Positions 24,993 through 33,697 of a stretch of 64,000 bases of DNA are shown one piece after another. The DNA comes from Arcticibacter tournemirensis (GTDB lineage Bacteria > Bacteroidota > Bacteroidia > Sphingobacteriales > Sphingobacteriaceae): NCBI RefSeq assembly GCF_006716645.1, contig NZ_VFPL01000001.1, forward strand, positions 4,588,001 through 4,652,000, in the 5' to 3' direction. A program made the position numbers and the translations under genes. How positions within the stretch are numbered: position 1 is the stretch's first letter; each line of letters starts with the position of its first letter. The notes under the pieces are model-generated. The model searched no databases and had not been told where the DNA came from. It saw only the letters and a list, made by a program, of their open reading frames with translations.

Positions 24993-25637
24993 TTAAATTT
25001 CGCTTCCCAGCCCTCCGGGGATCCCCGGTTCATGACCTACCATGCGGCCTGTATTACGAACTTCCTGGCGGGATGAAACTCCGGAATCAGACGTATCAAA
25101 CGTTTGAGGCGCATTGGTGGCTGTTGTTGGCCGGTCGCCGCCAGCATCCAGATCCTCATCGTCAGACAGATCATCGTCTTCGAACACCTCGTCGTCATCG
25201 TCCGTTAACGAAGTATCCGGAATCGCATCTGGGTTCTCAATTTCATCGTCATCATCAAGAAGGAGATCATCATCGTCGTCGTCAGCTAAAAGGTCGTCAT
25301 CGTCATCATCCGGGTCATTCTGCTGACTGGTCGTAATATCTACGATCTCATCCTCGTCATCCACATATGTTTCTGTCTCTACATCGAGATCATCATCATC
25401 CGAAAGCAGGTCGTCATCATCATCAAGCGGACCACCGAAAGTCTTAATGTCATTTATGTTATCATCGTCCAGGTCATCTCCCAAAGGAGTGATCTCCGAA
25501 TTTTCTCCCAGGTCGTCGTCGTCATATGAAAGGTCCTCATCTTCATTGGGCTCTTCAGGTGCAACTCTCAGGTTTACGGGAGCATCAATTCTCAAATCTT
25601 CCTGAACATCCAGGGAATTTTCATGAAATAGTTTCAT
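24993..25637 (-). CDS. Highly acidic, Asp-run protein
   Basis: 214 residues. The first 25 and last 45 residues are normal in composition, but the middle (about 30-165) is dominated by runs of 3-6 aspartates separated by Leu, Glu or short spacers (DDDDLL, DDDDDD). The pattern of LLxDDDD units suggests tandem expansion of a GAY-codon repeat. It is likely disordered, strongly negative, and may bind cations or basic proteins. It has no signal peptide. It forms a pair with the small basic gene just downstream. I know no function. The opposite strand shows Ser-rich open frames that are shadows of the repeat. Confidence 0.7.
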   Translation of the reverse strand: MKLFHENSLDVQEDLRIDAPVNLRVAPEEPNEDEDLSYDDDDLGENSEITPLGDDLDDDNINDIKTFGGPLDDDDDLLSDDDDLDVETETYVDDEDEIVDITTSQQNDPDDDDDDLLADDDDDDLLLDDDDEIENPDAIPDTSLTDDDDEVFEDDDLSDDEDLDAGGDRPTTATNAPQTFDTSDSGVSSRQEVRNTGRMVGHEPGIPGGLGSEI

Positions 25638-25696
25638 AGGTTAATAGCTTAAGTTTCTACTTGTATAGTAAACACTTAGCATTACCCTGTTTGTTT

Positions 25697-25741
25697 GAAT
25701 AAAGAAAAAATAATTATGCTCCTCCCCTGCTTAGGAGGCGC
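25697..25741 (-). terminator. Terminator-like hairpin at the end of the cysteine desulfurase gene
   Basis: Minus strand: GCGCCTCC-TAAGCAGG-GGAGGAGC (one mismatch), then ATAATTATTTTTTCTTTA. The stem overlaps the gene's stop codon. Confidence 0.55.
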
Positions 25742-26861
25742 ACAATCCTTTAAGTTTCTCTATTGTATAATCAATTTCTTCAAGAGTATTAAACTTACTA
25801 AAGGAGAATCGTACGGCCGGACGACCGGGGTTAGCCCCTATGGCCTCGAGAACGTGCGAGCCTATATTGGATCCCGAGCTGCAGGCGCTTCCTCCGGAAG
25901 CTGAAATCCCTGCAATGTCCAGACTAAAAAGTAACATATCAGCCATTTCCATTTCAGGAAAAGAAACATTGAGTACGGTATATAAACTCTTTTCGGGGTC
26001 GGTCTCTCCGTTAAACTGCACGTCTTTAATCTCCTTTTCCAGCCGTTCTTTCATATAACTCTTAAGTCCCTGAACATGCTCCTGGTGCCCTGCCATATCA
26101 CGATATGCAATTTCGAGAGCTTTAGCGAGACCCACTATCCCATATACATTTTCTGTCCCGCCGCGCATATTGCGTTCCTGTGAGCCCCCTAAAATTAATG
26201 GGTTAATCTTAATGGCATGGTTAACATACAAAAAGCCAGCTCCTTTGGGTCCATGCAGCTTGTGTGCCGCGCAGGTTATGAAATGCACTTTTAAACGCTG
26301 CAGATCGTGGGGATAGTGCCCCATGGTTTGAACTGTGTCACAATGAAAAAGAGCATCATACTGTTCACAGAGGTCGCCAACTGCTTCTATGTCGGTTAAG
26401 GTACCAAGCTCATTGTTCGCATGCATTAAAGAAACGAAGCTTCTTTCATTCGACGACAGGAGCTCGTTAAGATGTGACATGTTAATATTACCCCTGGTAT
26501 CGGTATCTACATAGCTTAGTTTTATCACTCCGCTTTTCTCCAGCGCTTCGAAAGTATGAAGGACGGCATGATGCTCTGTACGAGCCGTTATAGCATGTTT
26601 AATTCCGTAATCAGCAATACCTGAACGGATGGCCATGTTATCAGCTTCAGTACCGCCTGAGGTAAAGAAAATTTCGGCGGGCGATGCGTGAAGCAAATTA
26701 GCAACCGTTTTCCGGGCCTTCTCTATAGCCGTACGTACTTCCCTGCCATGAGAATGGATTGAGGATGGATTACCAAACTGGTTCTCCATCATATAAAACA
26801 TTTCCTTCAGTACCTCTGAATCAATAGAAGTAGTGGCTGCGTTGTCAAGATATACTCTCAT
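25731..26861 (-). CDS. Cysteine desulfurase (NifS/IscS family)
   Basis: 376 residues, a PLP enzyme that takes sulfur from cysteine for iron-sulfur cluster or tRNA thiolation. YLDNAATTSID at the N-terminus, SGGTEADNMAI (about 68), the PLP lysine in CAAHKLHGPKG (about 198), and the persulfide cysteine in SGGSACSSGS (about 325). The compact active-site loop (SACSSG) places it with group I-like IscS/NifS enzymes. It starts 1 base after glmM stop, thus is co-transcribed, though the functions are unrelated. Confidence 0.92.
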   Translation of the reverse strand: MRVYLDNAATTSIDSEVLKEMFYMMENQFGNPSSIHSHGREVRTAIEKARKTVANLLHASPAEIFFTSGGTEADNMAIRSGIADYGIKHAITARTEHHAVLHTFEALEKSGVIKLSYVDTDTRGNINMSHLNELLSSNERSFVSLMHANNELGTLTDIEAVGDLCEQYDALFHCDTVQTMGHYPHDLQRLKVHFITCAAHKLHGPKGAGFLYVNHAIKINPLILGGSQERNMRGGTENVYGIVGLAKALEIAYRDMAGHQEHVQGLKSYMKERLEKEIKDVQFNGETDPEKSLYTVLNVSFPEMEMADMLLFSLDIAGISASGGSACSSGSNIGSHVLEAIGANPGRPAVRFSFSKFNTLEEIDYTIEKLKGLCAS

Positions 26862-26862
26862 T

Positions 26863-28260
26863 TCAGTTTACCGTACCCTCTCCTAAAAACTCTTTGATAT
26901 CTGAAATGATCTTGCCGGCCAGGTTATTTGCAACTGTTTCCGAATTTCCTTCCGAATATATGCGGATGATGGGCTCTGTGTTAGAACGCCGCAGATGTAC
27001 CCACTCCTTGTCAAACTCAATCTTCAGTCCGTCTATCGTAGAATGAGGCTGATTTTGGTATTTAATGCGAACCTTCTCCAATAGACCATCTATGTCCATT
27101 CCCGGAGTTAAAGTGATCTTATTCTTTGATATAAAATACTCGGGATAGGAACTGCGAAGTGAGGATACCGTCATGCCCGATTGTGCAAGATGAGTGAGGA
27201 ACAATGCTATTCCCACAAGTGCGTCGCGGCCATAATGTAATTCGGGATAAATAACCCCCCCGTTTCCTTCTCCTCCGATAACAGCATTTGTTTCTTTCAT
27301 CTTCGTAACAACGTTCACTTCACCTACAGCTGATGCATTGTAAGAGACTCCTGCCCGTTCGCTGACATCGCGAAGAGCACGGGTGGATGAAAGGTTGGAT
27401 ACCGTATTTCCCTTATTGTGCTTTAAAATATAATCTGCCACTGCAACAAGGGTATATTCTTCACCAAACATATTACCATCTTCGCAAACAAAGCACAAAC
27501 GATCAACATCGGGGTCAACGGCGATGCCCAGATCAGCTTTTTTACTGGTCACCTCCTGGGATAAGGCCACCAGATTTTCCGGCAAAGGCTCCGGATTATG
27601 AGGAAAATGCCCGTCGGGTGTACAATATAATTCATGAATCGTTTCTACACCCAATGCCCGAAGAAGGGCTGGCACAAAAATGCCGCCTGTAGAATTAACA
27701 CAATCAATTGCTATTTTAAACTTTGCCTTCCTGATGGCTTCAACGTCAACCAGAGGCAAGGCCAGAATTTTATCTATGTGTTTTTGAAGATAGGATTGAT
27801 CGGAGGTCACCGTCCCCAGCTCATTCACTTCCGAAAAAGAGATATCTGCCTGTTCGGCAAGTTCAAGAACTTCTTTTCCATCCTGATCACTAATAAACTC
27901 GCCCGAAGAATTAAGGAGTTTCAATGCATTCCACTGTCGCGGATTATGGCTTGCAGTGATGATAATCCCTCCGCCGGCGTTTTCTTCCGTAACGGCAATT
28001 TCCACCGTTGGAGTGGTAGAAAGACCCAGGTCAATAACATCTACGCCAATGCTCTGCAGCGTTCCTGTAACAAGGTTGCGAACCATTTCTCCCGAAATGC
28101 GTGCATCTCTTCCGATAACGATCTTATTTTTCCCACTCTTAAGGGTAATCCATTTTCCAAAGGCTGCGGTAAACTTGAGTATGTCTGCGGGAGTAAGAGC
28201 GTCTCCCGGTTTACCTCCTATAGTTCCTCTGATTCCTGATATTGATTTAATTAGTGTCAC
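26863..28260 (-). CDS. glmM: Phosphoglucosamine mutase
   Basis: 465 residues from the GTG at 28260. The longer frame to 28365 adds a hydrophobic, Arg-rich start not found in the family. It converts glucosamine-6-phosphate to glucosamine-1-phosphate for peptidoglycan and lipid A. Motifs in order: SISGIRGTIGG (about 6-16), the phosphoserine loop IITASHNPRQWNALK (about 102-116), the metal loop DPDVDRLCF (about 248), GEGNGGVIYPE (about 325) and the phosphate site RRSNTEPIIRIY near the C-terminus. The ASHNP loop lacks the usual Gly after Ala-Ser-His-Asn-Pro, which is normal for Bacteroidota enzymes of this type as far as I know. Confidence 0.9.
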   Translation of the reverse strand: MTLIKSISGIRGTIGGKPGDALTPADILKFTAAFGKWITLKSGKNKIVIGRDARISGEMVRNLVTGTLQSIGVDVIDLGLSTTPTVEIAVTEENAGGGIIITASHNPRQWNALKLLNSSGEFISDQDGKEVLELAEQADISFSEVNELGTVTSDQSYLQKHIDKILALPLVDVEAIRKAKFKIAIDCVNSTGGIFVPALLRALGVETIHELYCTPDGHFPHNPEPLPENLVALSQEVTSKKADLGIAVDPDVDRLCFVCEDGNMFGEEYTLVAVADYILKHNKGNTVSNLSSTRALRDVSERAGVSYNASAVGEVNVVTKMKETNAVIGGEGNGGVIYPELHYGRDALVGIALFLTHLAQSGMTVSSLRSSYPEYFISKNKITLTPGMDIDGLLEKVRIKYQNQPHSTIDGLKIEFDKEWVHLRRSNTEPIIRIYSEGNSETVANNLAGKIISDIKEFLGEGTVN

Positions 28261-28375
28261 GATTTGTGCTTTAAGGTGCTCAAAAATAAAGAATAAAAGC
28301 GGTAAGAAAAAGAAGTCGGAAGGCTCAGGCAGAACACGCAATACCGGCCGCCGCCTTTCTGTCAAACTCTTTGCT

Positions 28376-28383
28376 TATATTTG
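28376..28383 (+). promoter_or_regulatory. -7 element of the methyltransferase operon
   Basis: TATATTTG fits TAnnTTTG and lies 21 bases before the ATG at 28405. The divergent glmM start is 116 bases away. No clear -33 partner. Confidence 0.5.
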
Positions 28384-28404
28384 CAACATTGTAATTTTTA
28401 TTTT

Positions 28405-29142
28405 ATGCCGGATAAATGGTATCAAAACTGGTTCAACTCTCCTTACTATCATATATTATACAATCAGCACAATAATGCGGAAGCAGAGTTCTTTATTGAT
28501 AATCTCTGTTTATTGTTAAATCCGGGGAAAGGAACACGGATACTGGATATTGCCAGTGGAAGAGGAAGGCATTCTGTTTACCTTAATAAAAAGGGATTTG
28601 ATGTCACGGGCATTGATCTTTCGCGGGCTAATATCGAATTCTCCAAACAGTTCGAAAATGAGCATCTGCACTTTTACATTCACGATATGAGGCAGTTGAT
28701 GAATATCAATTACTTTGATATCGCGCTCAACCTCTTTACAAGTTTTGGTTATTTCGAAACCGAAAAAGACCATGTAAATGCGCTGCGCTCATTCAGGAAA
28801 TCACTCAAGGCAGGCGGAACACTTGTGCTCGACTATTTTAACAGCAAGAAAATCCTTCATCAACTTAAAAAAGAAGAAACAAAAGTAATAGAGGGCATCG
28901 CTTTCAATATAACCAAGAAAGTGGAGAAGGGGAAAATCATTAAAAGCATTGATTTTGAAGCCAATAACCACAACTACCATTATCAGGAAGAGGTACAGGC
29001 TTTTTCCTTTTCCGACTTTGAAAGGCTCCTCACACTAAGCGGGTTTAAAATAGTGAACTTCTTCGGCGATTATGCGTTACGCCCATTTGATGAGGATAAT
29101 TCGGACCGTTTAATTTTTATTTGCCAGAAAGCTGATGTTTGA
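28405..29142 (+). CDS. Class I SAM-dependent methyltransferase
   Basis: 245 residues from the ATG at 28405 (an in-frame TTG at 28381 lies inside the promoter). Motif I ILDIASGRGRHSVYLNKKGF (about 46-65), then the acidic post-I residue in VTGIDLS and motif IV region FDIALNLFTSFGYF. The substrate is unknown; the sequence suits a small-molecule methylase. First gene of an apparent operon: the next gene begins 8 bases before this one ends. Confidence 0.86.
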   Translation: MPDKWYQNWFNSPYYHILYNQHNNAEAEFFIDNLCLLLNPGKGTRILDIASGRGRHSVYLNKKGFDVTGIDLSRANIEFSKQFENEHLHFYIHDMRQLMNINYFDIALNLFTSFGYFETEKDHVNALRSFRKSLKAGGTLVLDYFNSKKILHQLKKEETKVIEGIAFNITKKVEKGKIIKSIDFEANNHNYHYQEEVQAFSFSDFERLLTLSGFKIVNFFGDYALRPFDEDNSDRLIFICQKADV

Positions 29143-29716
29143 GCAACTAATACAATTTGATCATCAGGCATTCCTGGGAGTGAACCAGGGAATGGCCAAT
29201 CCTTTTTTCGATTGGATAATGCCTCTTTTGCGGAACAGGTATTTCTGGGCGCCGCTATATCTTTTTCTCATAATCTTCCTGGTGAAGAATTACAAACAGA
29301 ACGGGTGGATTTGTATCGTTTTTTTACTGATCACGTTTGCTATCGCTGATTATTTCAGCGCTTCTGTCCTGAAACATTTGTTCGAACGCCTCCGTCCTTG
29401 TAATGAGCCGGGGTTTAAGGACGAGATTCGGCTTCTGGTAGCTTGCGGAAGCGGCTTTAGCTTCCCCTCATCGCATGCCACCAATCATTTTGGTATTGCC
29501 ATGTTCCTGATCACGGTTTTCCATCAGCGGTGGAAGCCGATAGTCCCTCTCGGCCTTTTCTGGGCTTTCAGCATAGCCTTTGCCCAGGTTTATGTAGGCG
29601 TTCATTTTCCTTTGGATGTAACAACAGGAGCGCTTGTAGGCTGCCTGGTAGGTTACGTTACGGGCACTATATTCTTAACTTCATACATGCATAAAACATG
29701 GAATACTGGAAGCTGA
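29135..29716 (+). CDS. PAP2-family phosphatase
   Basis: 193 residues with about five membrane helices. Motif 1 KHLFERLRP (about 79-87), motif 2 PSSHA (about 110-114) and motif 3 AQVYVGVHFPLD (about 149-160) are visible. The His and Asp of motif 3 are kept, but its usual arginine (SRxxxxxH) is a glutamine, AQVYVGVH. It probably removes phosphate from a membrane lipid such as undecaprenyl pyrophosphate, phosphatidylglycerophosphate or lipid A. Overlaps genes on both sides (8 and 19 bases). Confidence 0.86.
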   Translation: MFEQLIQFDHQAFLGVNQGMANPFFDWIMPLLRNRYFWAPLYLFLIIFLVKNYKQNGWICIVFLLITFAIADYFSASVLKHLFERLRPCNEPGFKDEIRLLVACGSGFSFPSSHATNHFGIAMFLITVFHQRWKPIVPLGLFWAFSIAFAQVYVGVHFPLDVTTGALVGCLVGYVTGTIFLTSYMHKTWNTGS

Positions 29717-30411
29717 TTGTTCTTTTTGTCAGTTGTTTTGCCGGGGGCGTCAGCGTTTTCTTTTTCCAAAAGGACAATACAAAACGGCTTAAGCTTATTC
29801 TTTCTTTCAGTGGCGCCTATCTCTTCGGAATCACTGTTTTACATCTTATTCCCGACGTATATCATACCGAAAGCCACAGCATTGGACTGTACGTATTAGG
29901 CGGTTTCCTTTTTCAGGTTATCCTGGAGCAGTTTTCTGAAGGTATTGAACACGGTCACATTCATAAAGCGTCGCATGAACATTCTGTATTCCCCTATGGA
30001 ATTATGGTTAGTTTATGCCTGCATGCTTTCCTGGAAGGGATGCCTCTCGCCGAAAGAAAAAGTAATGAACTTTTATTTGGTATAGCGCTTCACCATATAC
30101 CTGCTGCGTTTGCTCTTTCAAGTGTATTACTTCAAAACCACTTGAGCCGACGAAGGATCATCAGTCTGGTAGTCCTGTTCTCTTTGATGTCGCCTCTCGG
30201 ACTGATATTGAGCAGTGGCATCAGTAACGGGGTTATAGGTAATATAAACGCATACTTCGACCGTATAATGGCAGTAGTGATTGGTATTTTTCTGCATATC
30301 TCTACAACCATACTTTTTGAATCCAGCGTAGATCATCATTTTAACAAGCGGAAACTTATTGCAGTACTCGCCGGAACACTGATTGCTATGCTAAGCCTCG
30401 TGGGGCATTGA
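29698..30411 (+). CDS. ZIP-family metal transporter
   Basis: 237 residues with seven or eight membrane helices. A His-rich loop follows helix 3 (EGIEHGHIHKASHEHS, about 81-96), helix 4 has SLCLHAFLEGMPL (about 105-117) and helix 5 has GIALHHIPAAFAL (about 129-141), the His/Glu pairs that form the metal path of ZIP proteins. It would bring zinc or another divalent metal into the cytosol. Its start lies 19 bases inside the PAP2 gene, so translation is likely coupled. Confidence 0.88.
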   Translation: MEYWKLIVLFVSCFAGGVSVFFFQKDNTKRLKLILSFSGAYLFGITVLHLIPDVYHTESHSIGLYVLGGFLFQVILEQFSEGIEHGHIHKASHEHSVFPYGIMVSLCLHAFLEGMPLAERKSNELLFGIALHHIPAAFALSSVLLQNHLSRRRIISLVVLFSLMSPLGLILSSGISNGVIGNINAYFDRIMAVVIGIFLHISTTILFESSVDHHFNKRKLIAVLAGTLIAMLSLVGH

Positions 30412-30464
30412 TAAGGAAAGCGTATACAATTGTCAACTGTCATTGTCAATTTTCAATTGCCGAA

Positions 30465-30914
30465 CTACCCTCTCAGCTTATCAAGCAAGAGGTTTAGCTG
30501 AGCGGCTTCTTCTTCTGTGATATTCTGTTTCAGAACATCCTCGGGAGTGATAACAGGATCAAGGTCTTTTAAAACATCCAGTCCTTTTTCCGTTATCAAA
30601 ATATCCACAGCCCGGCGGTCCGTCTTATTAATGGTACGGGTGACGAGCTCTTTCTGTACCAATCGCTCGACAATACGCGAAGCATCCGACATTTTATCGA
30701 GCATCCGTTCTTTCAGAAGATTAATGGTAGCTGGTTTAGGATATTGCCCGCGCAGGATACGCAATATGTTATACTGTTGTAACGTGACTTCCTGTTTACT
30801 CAGGCGCTCTTTTACAAGTCCGGTTACCCAGCTGTATGAATAAATGATGTTCACTACTATCTTGTGATAGTCGTTCTTAAACTTAGTTTGATGGATCTCC
30901 TTCTCTAACTCCAT
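30465..30914 (-). CDS. MarR-family transcription regulator
   Basis: 149 residues with a winged helix in the middle (about 42-110): LKERMLDKMSDASRIVERLVQKELVTR, followed by the wing TDRRAVDILITEKGLDVL. The MarR signature DRRAVDI..TEKG is clear. N- and C-terminal helices would form the dimer. Ligand and targets are unknown; no palindrome stands out in its upstream region. Confidence 0.88.
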   Translation of the reverse strand: MELEKEIHQTKFKNDYHKIVVNIIYSYSWVTGLVKERLSKQEVTLQQYNILRILRGQYPKPATINLLKERMLDKMSDASRIVERLVQKELVTRTINKTDRRAVDILITEKGLDVLKDLDPVITPEDVLKQNITEEEAAQLNLLLDKLRG

Positions 30915-30991
30915 GGGTCTTTAATGCTAATATCAGGTTTCTACTATTTTCTGCCCAAGGTTTCATAATTTCAAATATCCCCATAGATGTA

Positions 30992-31933
30992 TTAACTTAA
31001 AATTTTAACGGGAAGAGTATCAGCAAAATGCGCTTTTAAATATTCTCCTCTGCCATGTAATGTCCAAACCTCTGCTGGTTCTGACCTTCCTATAAAGCCT
31101 AAAATATCTCGCCAGTCGGCATGGTCGGAGATGTACAACTCCATATCGTTCTGCGCCTGCAATCTTCTCCAGCCTGACGCGAATACCCTCAAAACACCTT
31201 TCGCCCTGTAATAACAGTCAAATGTAAGAGGAGGAACGATATAAACAAATCCCTGGCCGGGAGATTTCATTAATTTTCTGTTATAAGGCAGATAATTGCC
31301 CGGCGGATACCCATATTCATCATACACTTTGGTTACCGGGAGTATCGAATGATGCAGCAATACCGTTCTTTGCGGGCAGAAGCGGTTAATCAGATTAATG
31401 AGCCGCTGGCTTTTCCCAAGTGCATATGCTCCCAATAATACGTTATGATTGGATGAATTCAGTTTCTGTATCTCCGCGATTGTATCAGGATGAGCCACAG
31501 ACGGATCGGCAAAAGTAGTTTCAGTAATGAGCACATCAGCCTTTACTATTTCCGCAGGTTCGCACGTAGGATCTTCCTGAAGCTTAAAATCGCCGGTATA
31601 CAGGTACCTTACTCCCTCATACTCCATCAGAACCTGGGCCGATCCAAGGATATGTCCGGCAGGAACAAAGGTTATTCTCACTCCGTTAATTAAAAACGGC
31701 TCATGAAAGTTAAAGATCCTGAACGATCCCCCGGCATTTTTCTTTAATCGCAACCGCATGATCGAAGCAGTTGGAGCAGTGCAGAATATCGTGTCGTTGG
31801 AGGGGCATGCATGATCACCGTGGGCATGAGAAATTACCGCCTGCTTTACAGGCTTCTGCGGGTCGAGGTAAAAATCTCCTGCTTTACAATACAAGCCATA
31901 CTCATCGAATACCAGAAAATCTTGTCTAATCAT
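30992..31933 (-). CDS. Metallo-beta-lactamase-fold exonuclease-like protein
   Basis: 313 residues. Zinc motif SHAHGDHA (HxHxDH; about 35-42), then PAGHILGSAQVLMEYEG (about 92), YTGDFK (metal Asp), ITETTF and the C-terminal SDHADWRD and LHGRGEY. This order belongs to the beta-CASP-like group that includes the ligase-associated exonuclease and mRNA 3'-processing enzymes. Its usual DNA-ligase neighbours are absent here. It overlaps coaE by 8 bases and ends a six-gene minus-strand cluster. Confidence 0.8.
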   Translation of the reverse strand: MIRQDFLVFDEYGLYCKAGDFYLDPQKPVKQAVISHAHGDHACPSNDTIFCTAPTASIMRLRLKKNAGGSFRIFNFHEPFLINGVRITFVPAGHILGSAQVLMEYEGVRYLYTGDFKLQEDPTCEPAEIVKADVLITETTFADPSVAHPDTIAEIQKLNSSNHNVLLGAYALGKSQRLINLINRFCPQRTVLLHHSILPVTKVYDEYGYPPGNYLPYNRKLMKSPGQGFVYIVPPLTFDCYYRAKGVLRVFASGWRRLQAQNDMELYISDHADWRDILGFIGRSEPAEVWTLHGRGEYLKAHFADTLPVKILS

Positions 31934-32537
31934 CGTTCGCTGTCTTTACACTACTGAGTTCAAGTAGCTTATGATGAAGATTGATTACCTGAGGAATTAA
32001 TAACTCCCGCTCATCGTTTCGGATAATAAAATCAGCAAGCTCAATTTTCTTCTCATCGCTCAGTTGTTTATCCATCCGTTTCTTTACTTCTTCCTCAGAG
32101 ACTTTGTCCCGGCTTATTACTCTCCTTATACGTATGTCAGGTGGTGACGTTACAAGAATAGTGAAATCGCAATCTTTATCAGATCCGCTTTCAAAAAGGA
32201 TTGCGGCTTCTTTCAGCACATAAGGCGATTTTTGCTTCAGCGACCAGGAATCAAAATCTCTGAACACTGCAGGATGAACTAAGGAGTTTAACTTCTCCAG
32301 CAGCCCTGCATTATTAAAAACTACTCGCGCCAGCTCTTTCCGATTAAGACGACCGTCTTCCAAATAAACGGATTCGCCAAAAGCCTCCTTAATGCTATTA
32401 ACAAGCACTAAATCGGTGTTCATCAGAAGCTTTGCCCGGTCGTCTGCATAAAATACCGGAATACCCTGTAGCTCAAAAAGGTGGCATACAGTTGTTTTTC
32501 CGCTCCCAATACCGCCTGTTATTCCCACTTTAAGCAT
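31926..32537 (-). CDS. coaE: Dephospho-CoA kinase
   Basis: 203 residues; it performs the last step of coenzyme A synthesis. P-loop GITGGIGSGKTTVC (about 5-18), ADDRAKLLMN, HPAVFRDF (about 87) and the LID segment VISRDKVSEEEVKKRMDKQL. Length fits. It lies 1 base after the YbbR-domain gene; this coaE-ybbR-yajC-nusB group is a common arrangement in Bacteroidota. Confidence 0.95.
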   Translation of the reverse strand: MLKVGITGGIGSGKTTVCHLFELQGIPVFYADDRAKLLMNTDLVLVNSIKEAFGESVYLEDGRLNRKELARVVFNNAGLLEKLNSLVHPAVFRDFDSWSLKQKSPYVLKEAAILFESGSDKDCDFTILVTSPPDIRIRRVISRDKVSEEEVKKRMDKQLSDEKKIELADFIIRNDERELLIPQVINLHHKLLELSSVKTANDD

Positions 32538-32538
32538 A

Positions 32539-33483
32539 TTACTTTCGGATAAAGAAATCGACCACCTGCGGCTCGGTTTTTACTAGAGTGCAAAACTTAG
32601 GAATCTTACTTAAAACTACCGGCAGCTGAGTATATCCTTTTTCTGACCATCCGGCCAGATCAACTGTCGCTACAAGGGAGTCGCGGTCTAATAAGGGATA
32701 GTTGCTTAACGCAGCGAGGATAGTAATTTTCACCTTCTCCGGCAATAATTTTACATCTCTCCCCTTGCCATTAAGCACTTTCAACGGTACCTCAATAATC
32801 TTCTCTGTAAACCGGTCGATAGGGATCTCTGCTTTTACAGACTGTGGGTAGATATCGATATTATTTGCTTTTGCAGGAGCGAATCCAACCTTTACAGAAA
32901 GATCAGTGCTGACGTTCTGGAGATTTAAAATTGTCGTAGGCCAATAGGTAATCTTTCTTAGATCCTCTGCAGCGCCATTTACTGTAACATACGAAGGATT
33001 GAGTTTCGGCGGGCCTGAAATGCCGTAGTTTTTTTTGAACGTTAGATTATATTCTAATTTAACAGGAACCTTCTTTACCGTCCTCTTCGAAAAGTCGAAG
33101 AACAGCGTATCAGGAGATACAGATATCACTCTTTGACTTGATTCGAACTGGCTATTCAAATCATTCAACTGACCTGAAAAAACAATATAATTCCTGGAGT
33201 TGAGACTTCGCAAGCTTACGTTTACAGATTGCGGGTTGAGACGAAGTCTGGAAAAAAGAAGCTGCCAGCCTGTGCCTTCGATCTCAAGGGATACACTATC
33301 ATCCTGCAAAGGATGAAATGCCTTACTTTCCGGAGGATCTGTATAATTTATTTTGGTATCGACCGTATACTTATACCTTCCCGAGAGCGCTATCACCAAC
33401 CATATCAGGACAGCCGTAATTAAACAGCTTAAGAAAACTGTCATTCTGCGTCTCTCAATACGGTTAAGCGTAATCAGGGCCAT
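32539..33483 (-). CDS. YbbR-like domain protein
   Basis: 314 residues. One N-terminal membrane helix (about 15-33), then a beta-rich extracytoplasmic part with two or three YbbR-like repeats (for example VKKVPVKLEYNLTFKKNYG and EKIIEVPLKVLNGKGRDV). In other bacteria YbbR-domain proteins (CdaR) regulate a di-adenylate cyclase (cdaA); no such gene is present here, so that role is not claimed. It sits between yajC and coaE. Confidence 0.82.
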   Translation of the reverse strand: MALITLNRIERRRMTVFLSCLITAVLIWLVIALSGRYKYTVDTKINYTDPPESKAFHPLQDDSVSLEIEGTGWQLLFSRLRLNPQSVNVSLRSLNSRNYIVFSGQLNDLNSQFESSQRVISVSPDTLFFDFSKRTVKKVPVKLEYNLTFKKNYGISGPPKLNPSYVTVNGAAEDLRKITYWPTTILNLQNVSTDLSVKVGFAPAKANNIDIYPQSVKAEIPIDRFTEKIIEVPLKVLNGKGRDVKLLPEKVKITILAALSNYPLLDRDSLVATVDLAGWSEKGYTQLPVVLSKIPKFCTLVKTEPQVVDFFIRK

Positions 33484-33697
33484 ACCAATATGATTTTGTA
33501 TAAGATGCCAGTATCAGGATACTAGTATCAGGATATTAGTATCAAGTATCGGGATATTAGTATCAAGTATCAGGATAGGATGCCGTTGCAATAAACTCGT
33601 TTTCAAGGCCATCTTGAAATACCAGTATTTTAATGCAAGTCTTGCTACTAGTATCTTGATACCTGATACTAACCTGAACTACCCCCCGGTGCTAAAA
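33484..33697. repeat. Tandem TAGTATCA(A/G)GTATC intergenic repeat
   Basis: Between yajC and the YbbR gene, units of about 20 bases repeat: CAGGATACTAGTATCAGGAT, ATTAGTATCAAGTATCGGGA and ATTAGTATCAAGTATCAGGA (about 33512-33580). An inverted, looser set (CTAGTATCTTGATACCTGAT, about 33649-33672) follows after 60-70 ordinary bases. The two arms could pair. There is no gene and no unique spacer pattern as in CRISPR. Confidence 0.6.

Noticed and set aside
25073-25336. Plus-strand open frames (25073-25336, 25114-25326) rich in Ser or His/Arg
   Set aside because: They are the opposite-strand reading of the aspartate-codon repeat of the acidic gene; low-complexity shadows without ribosome sites.
27387-28239. 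Long plus-strand frames opposite glmM
   Set aside because: Fully inside the well-supported glmM gene on the other strand; no family features.
33484-33697. Possible CRISPR array
   Set aside because: Units follow each other without unique spacers, are degenerate, and no cas gene is nearby.
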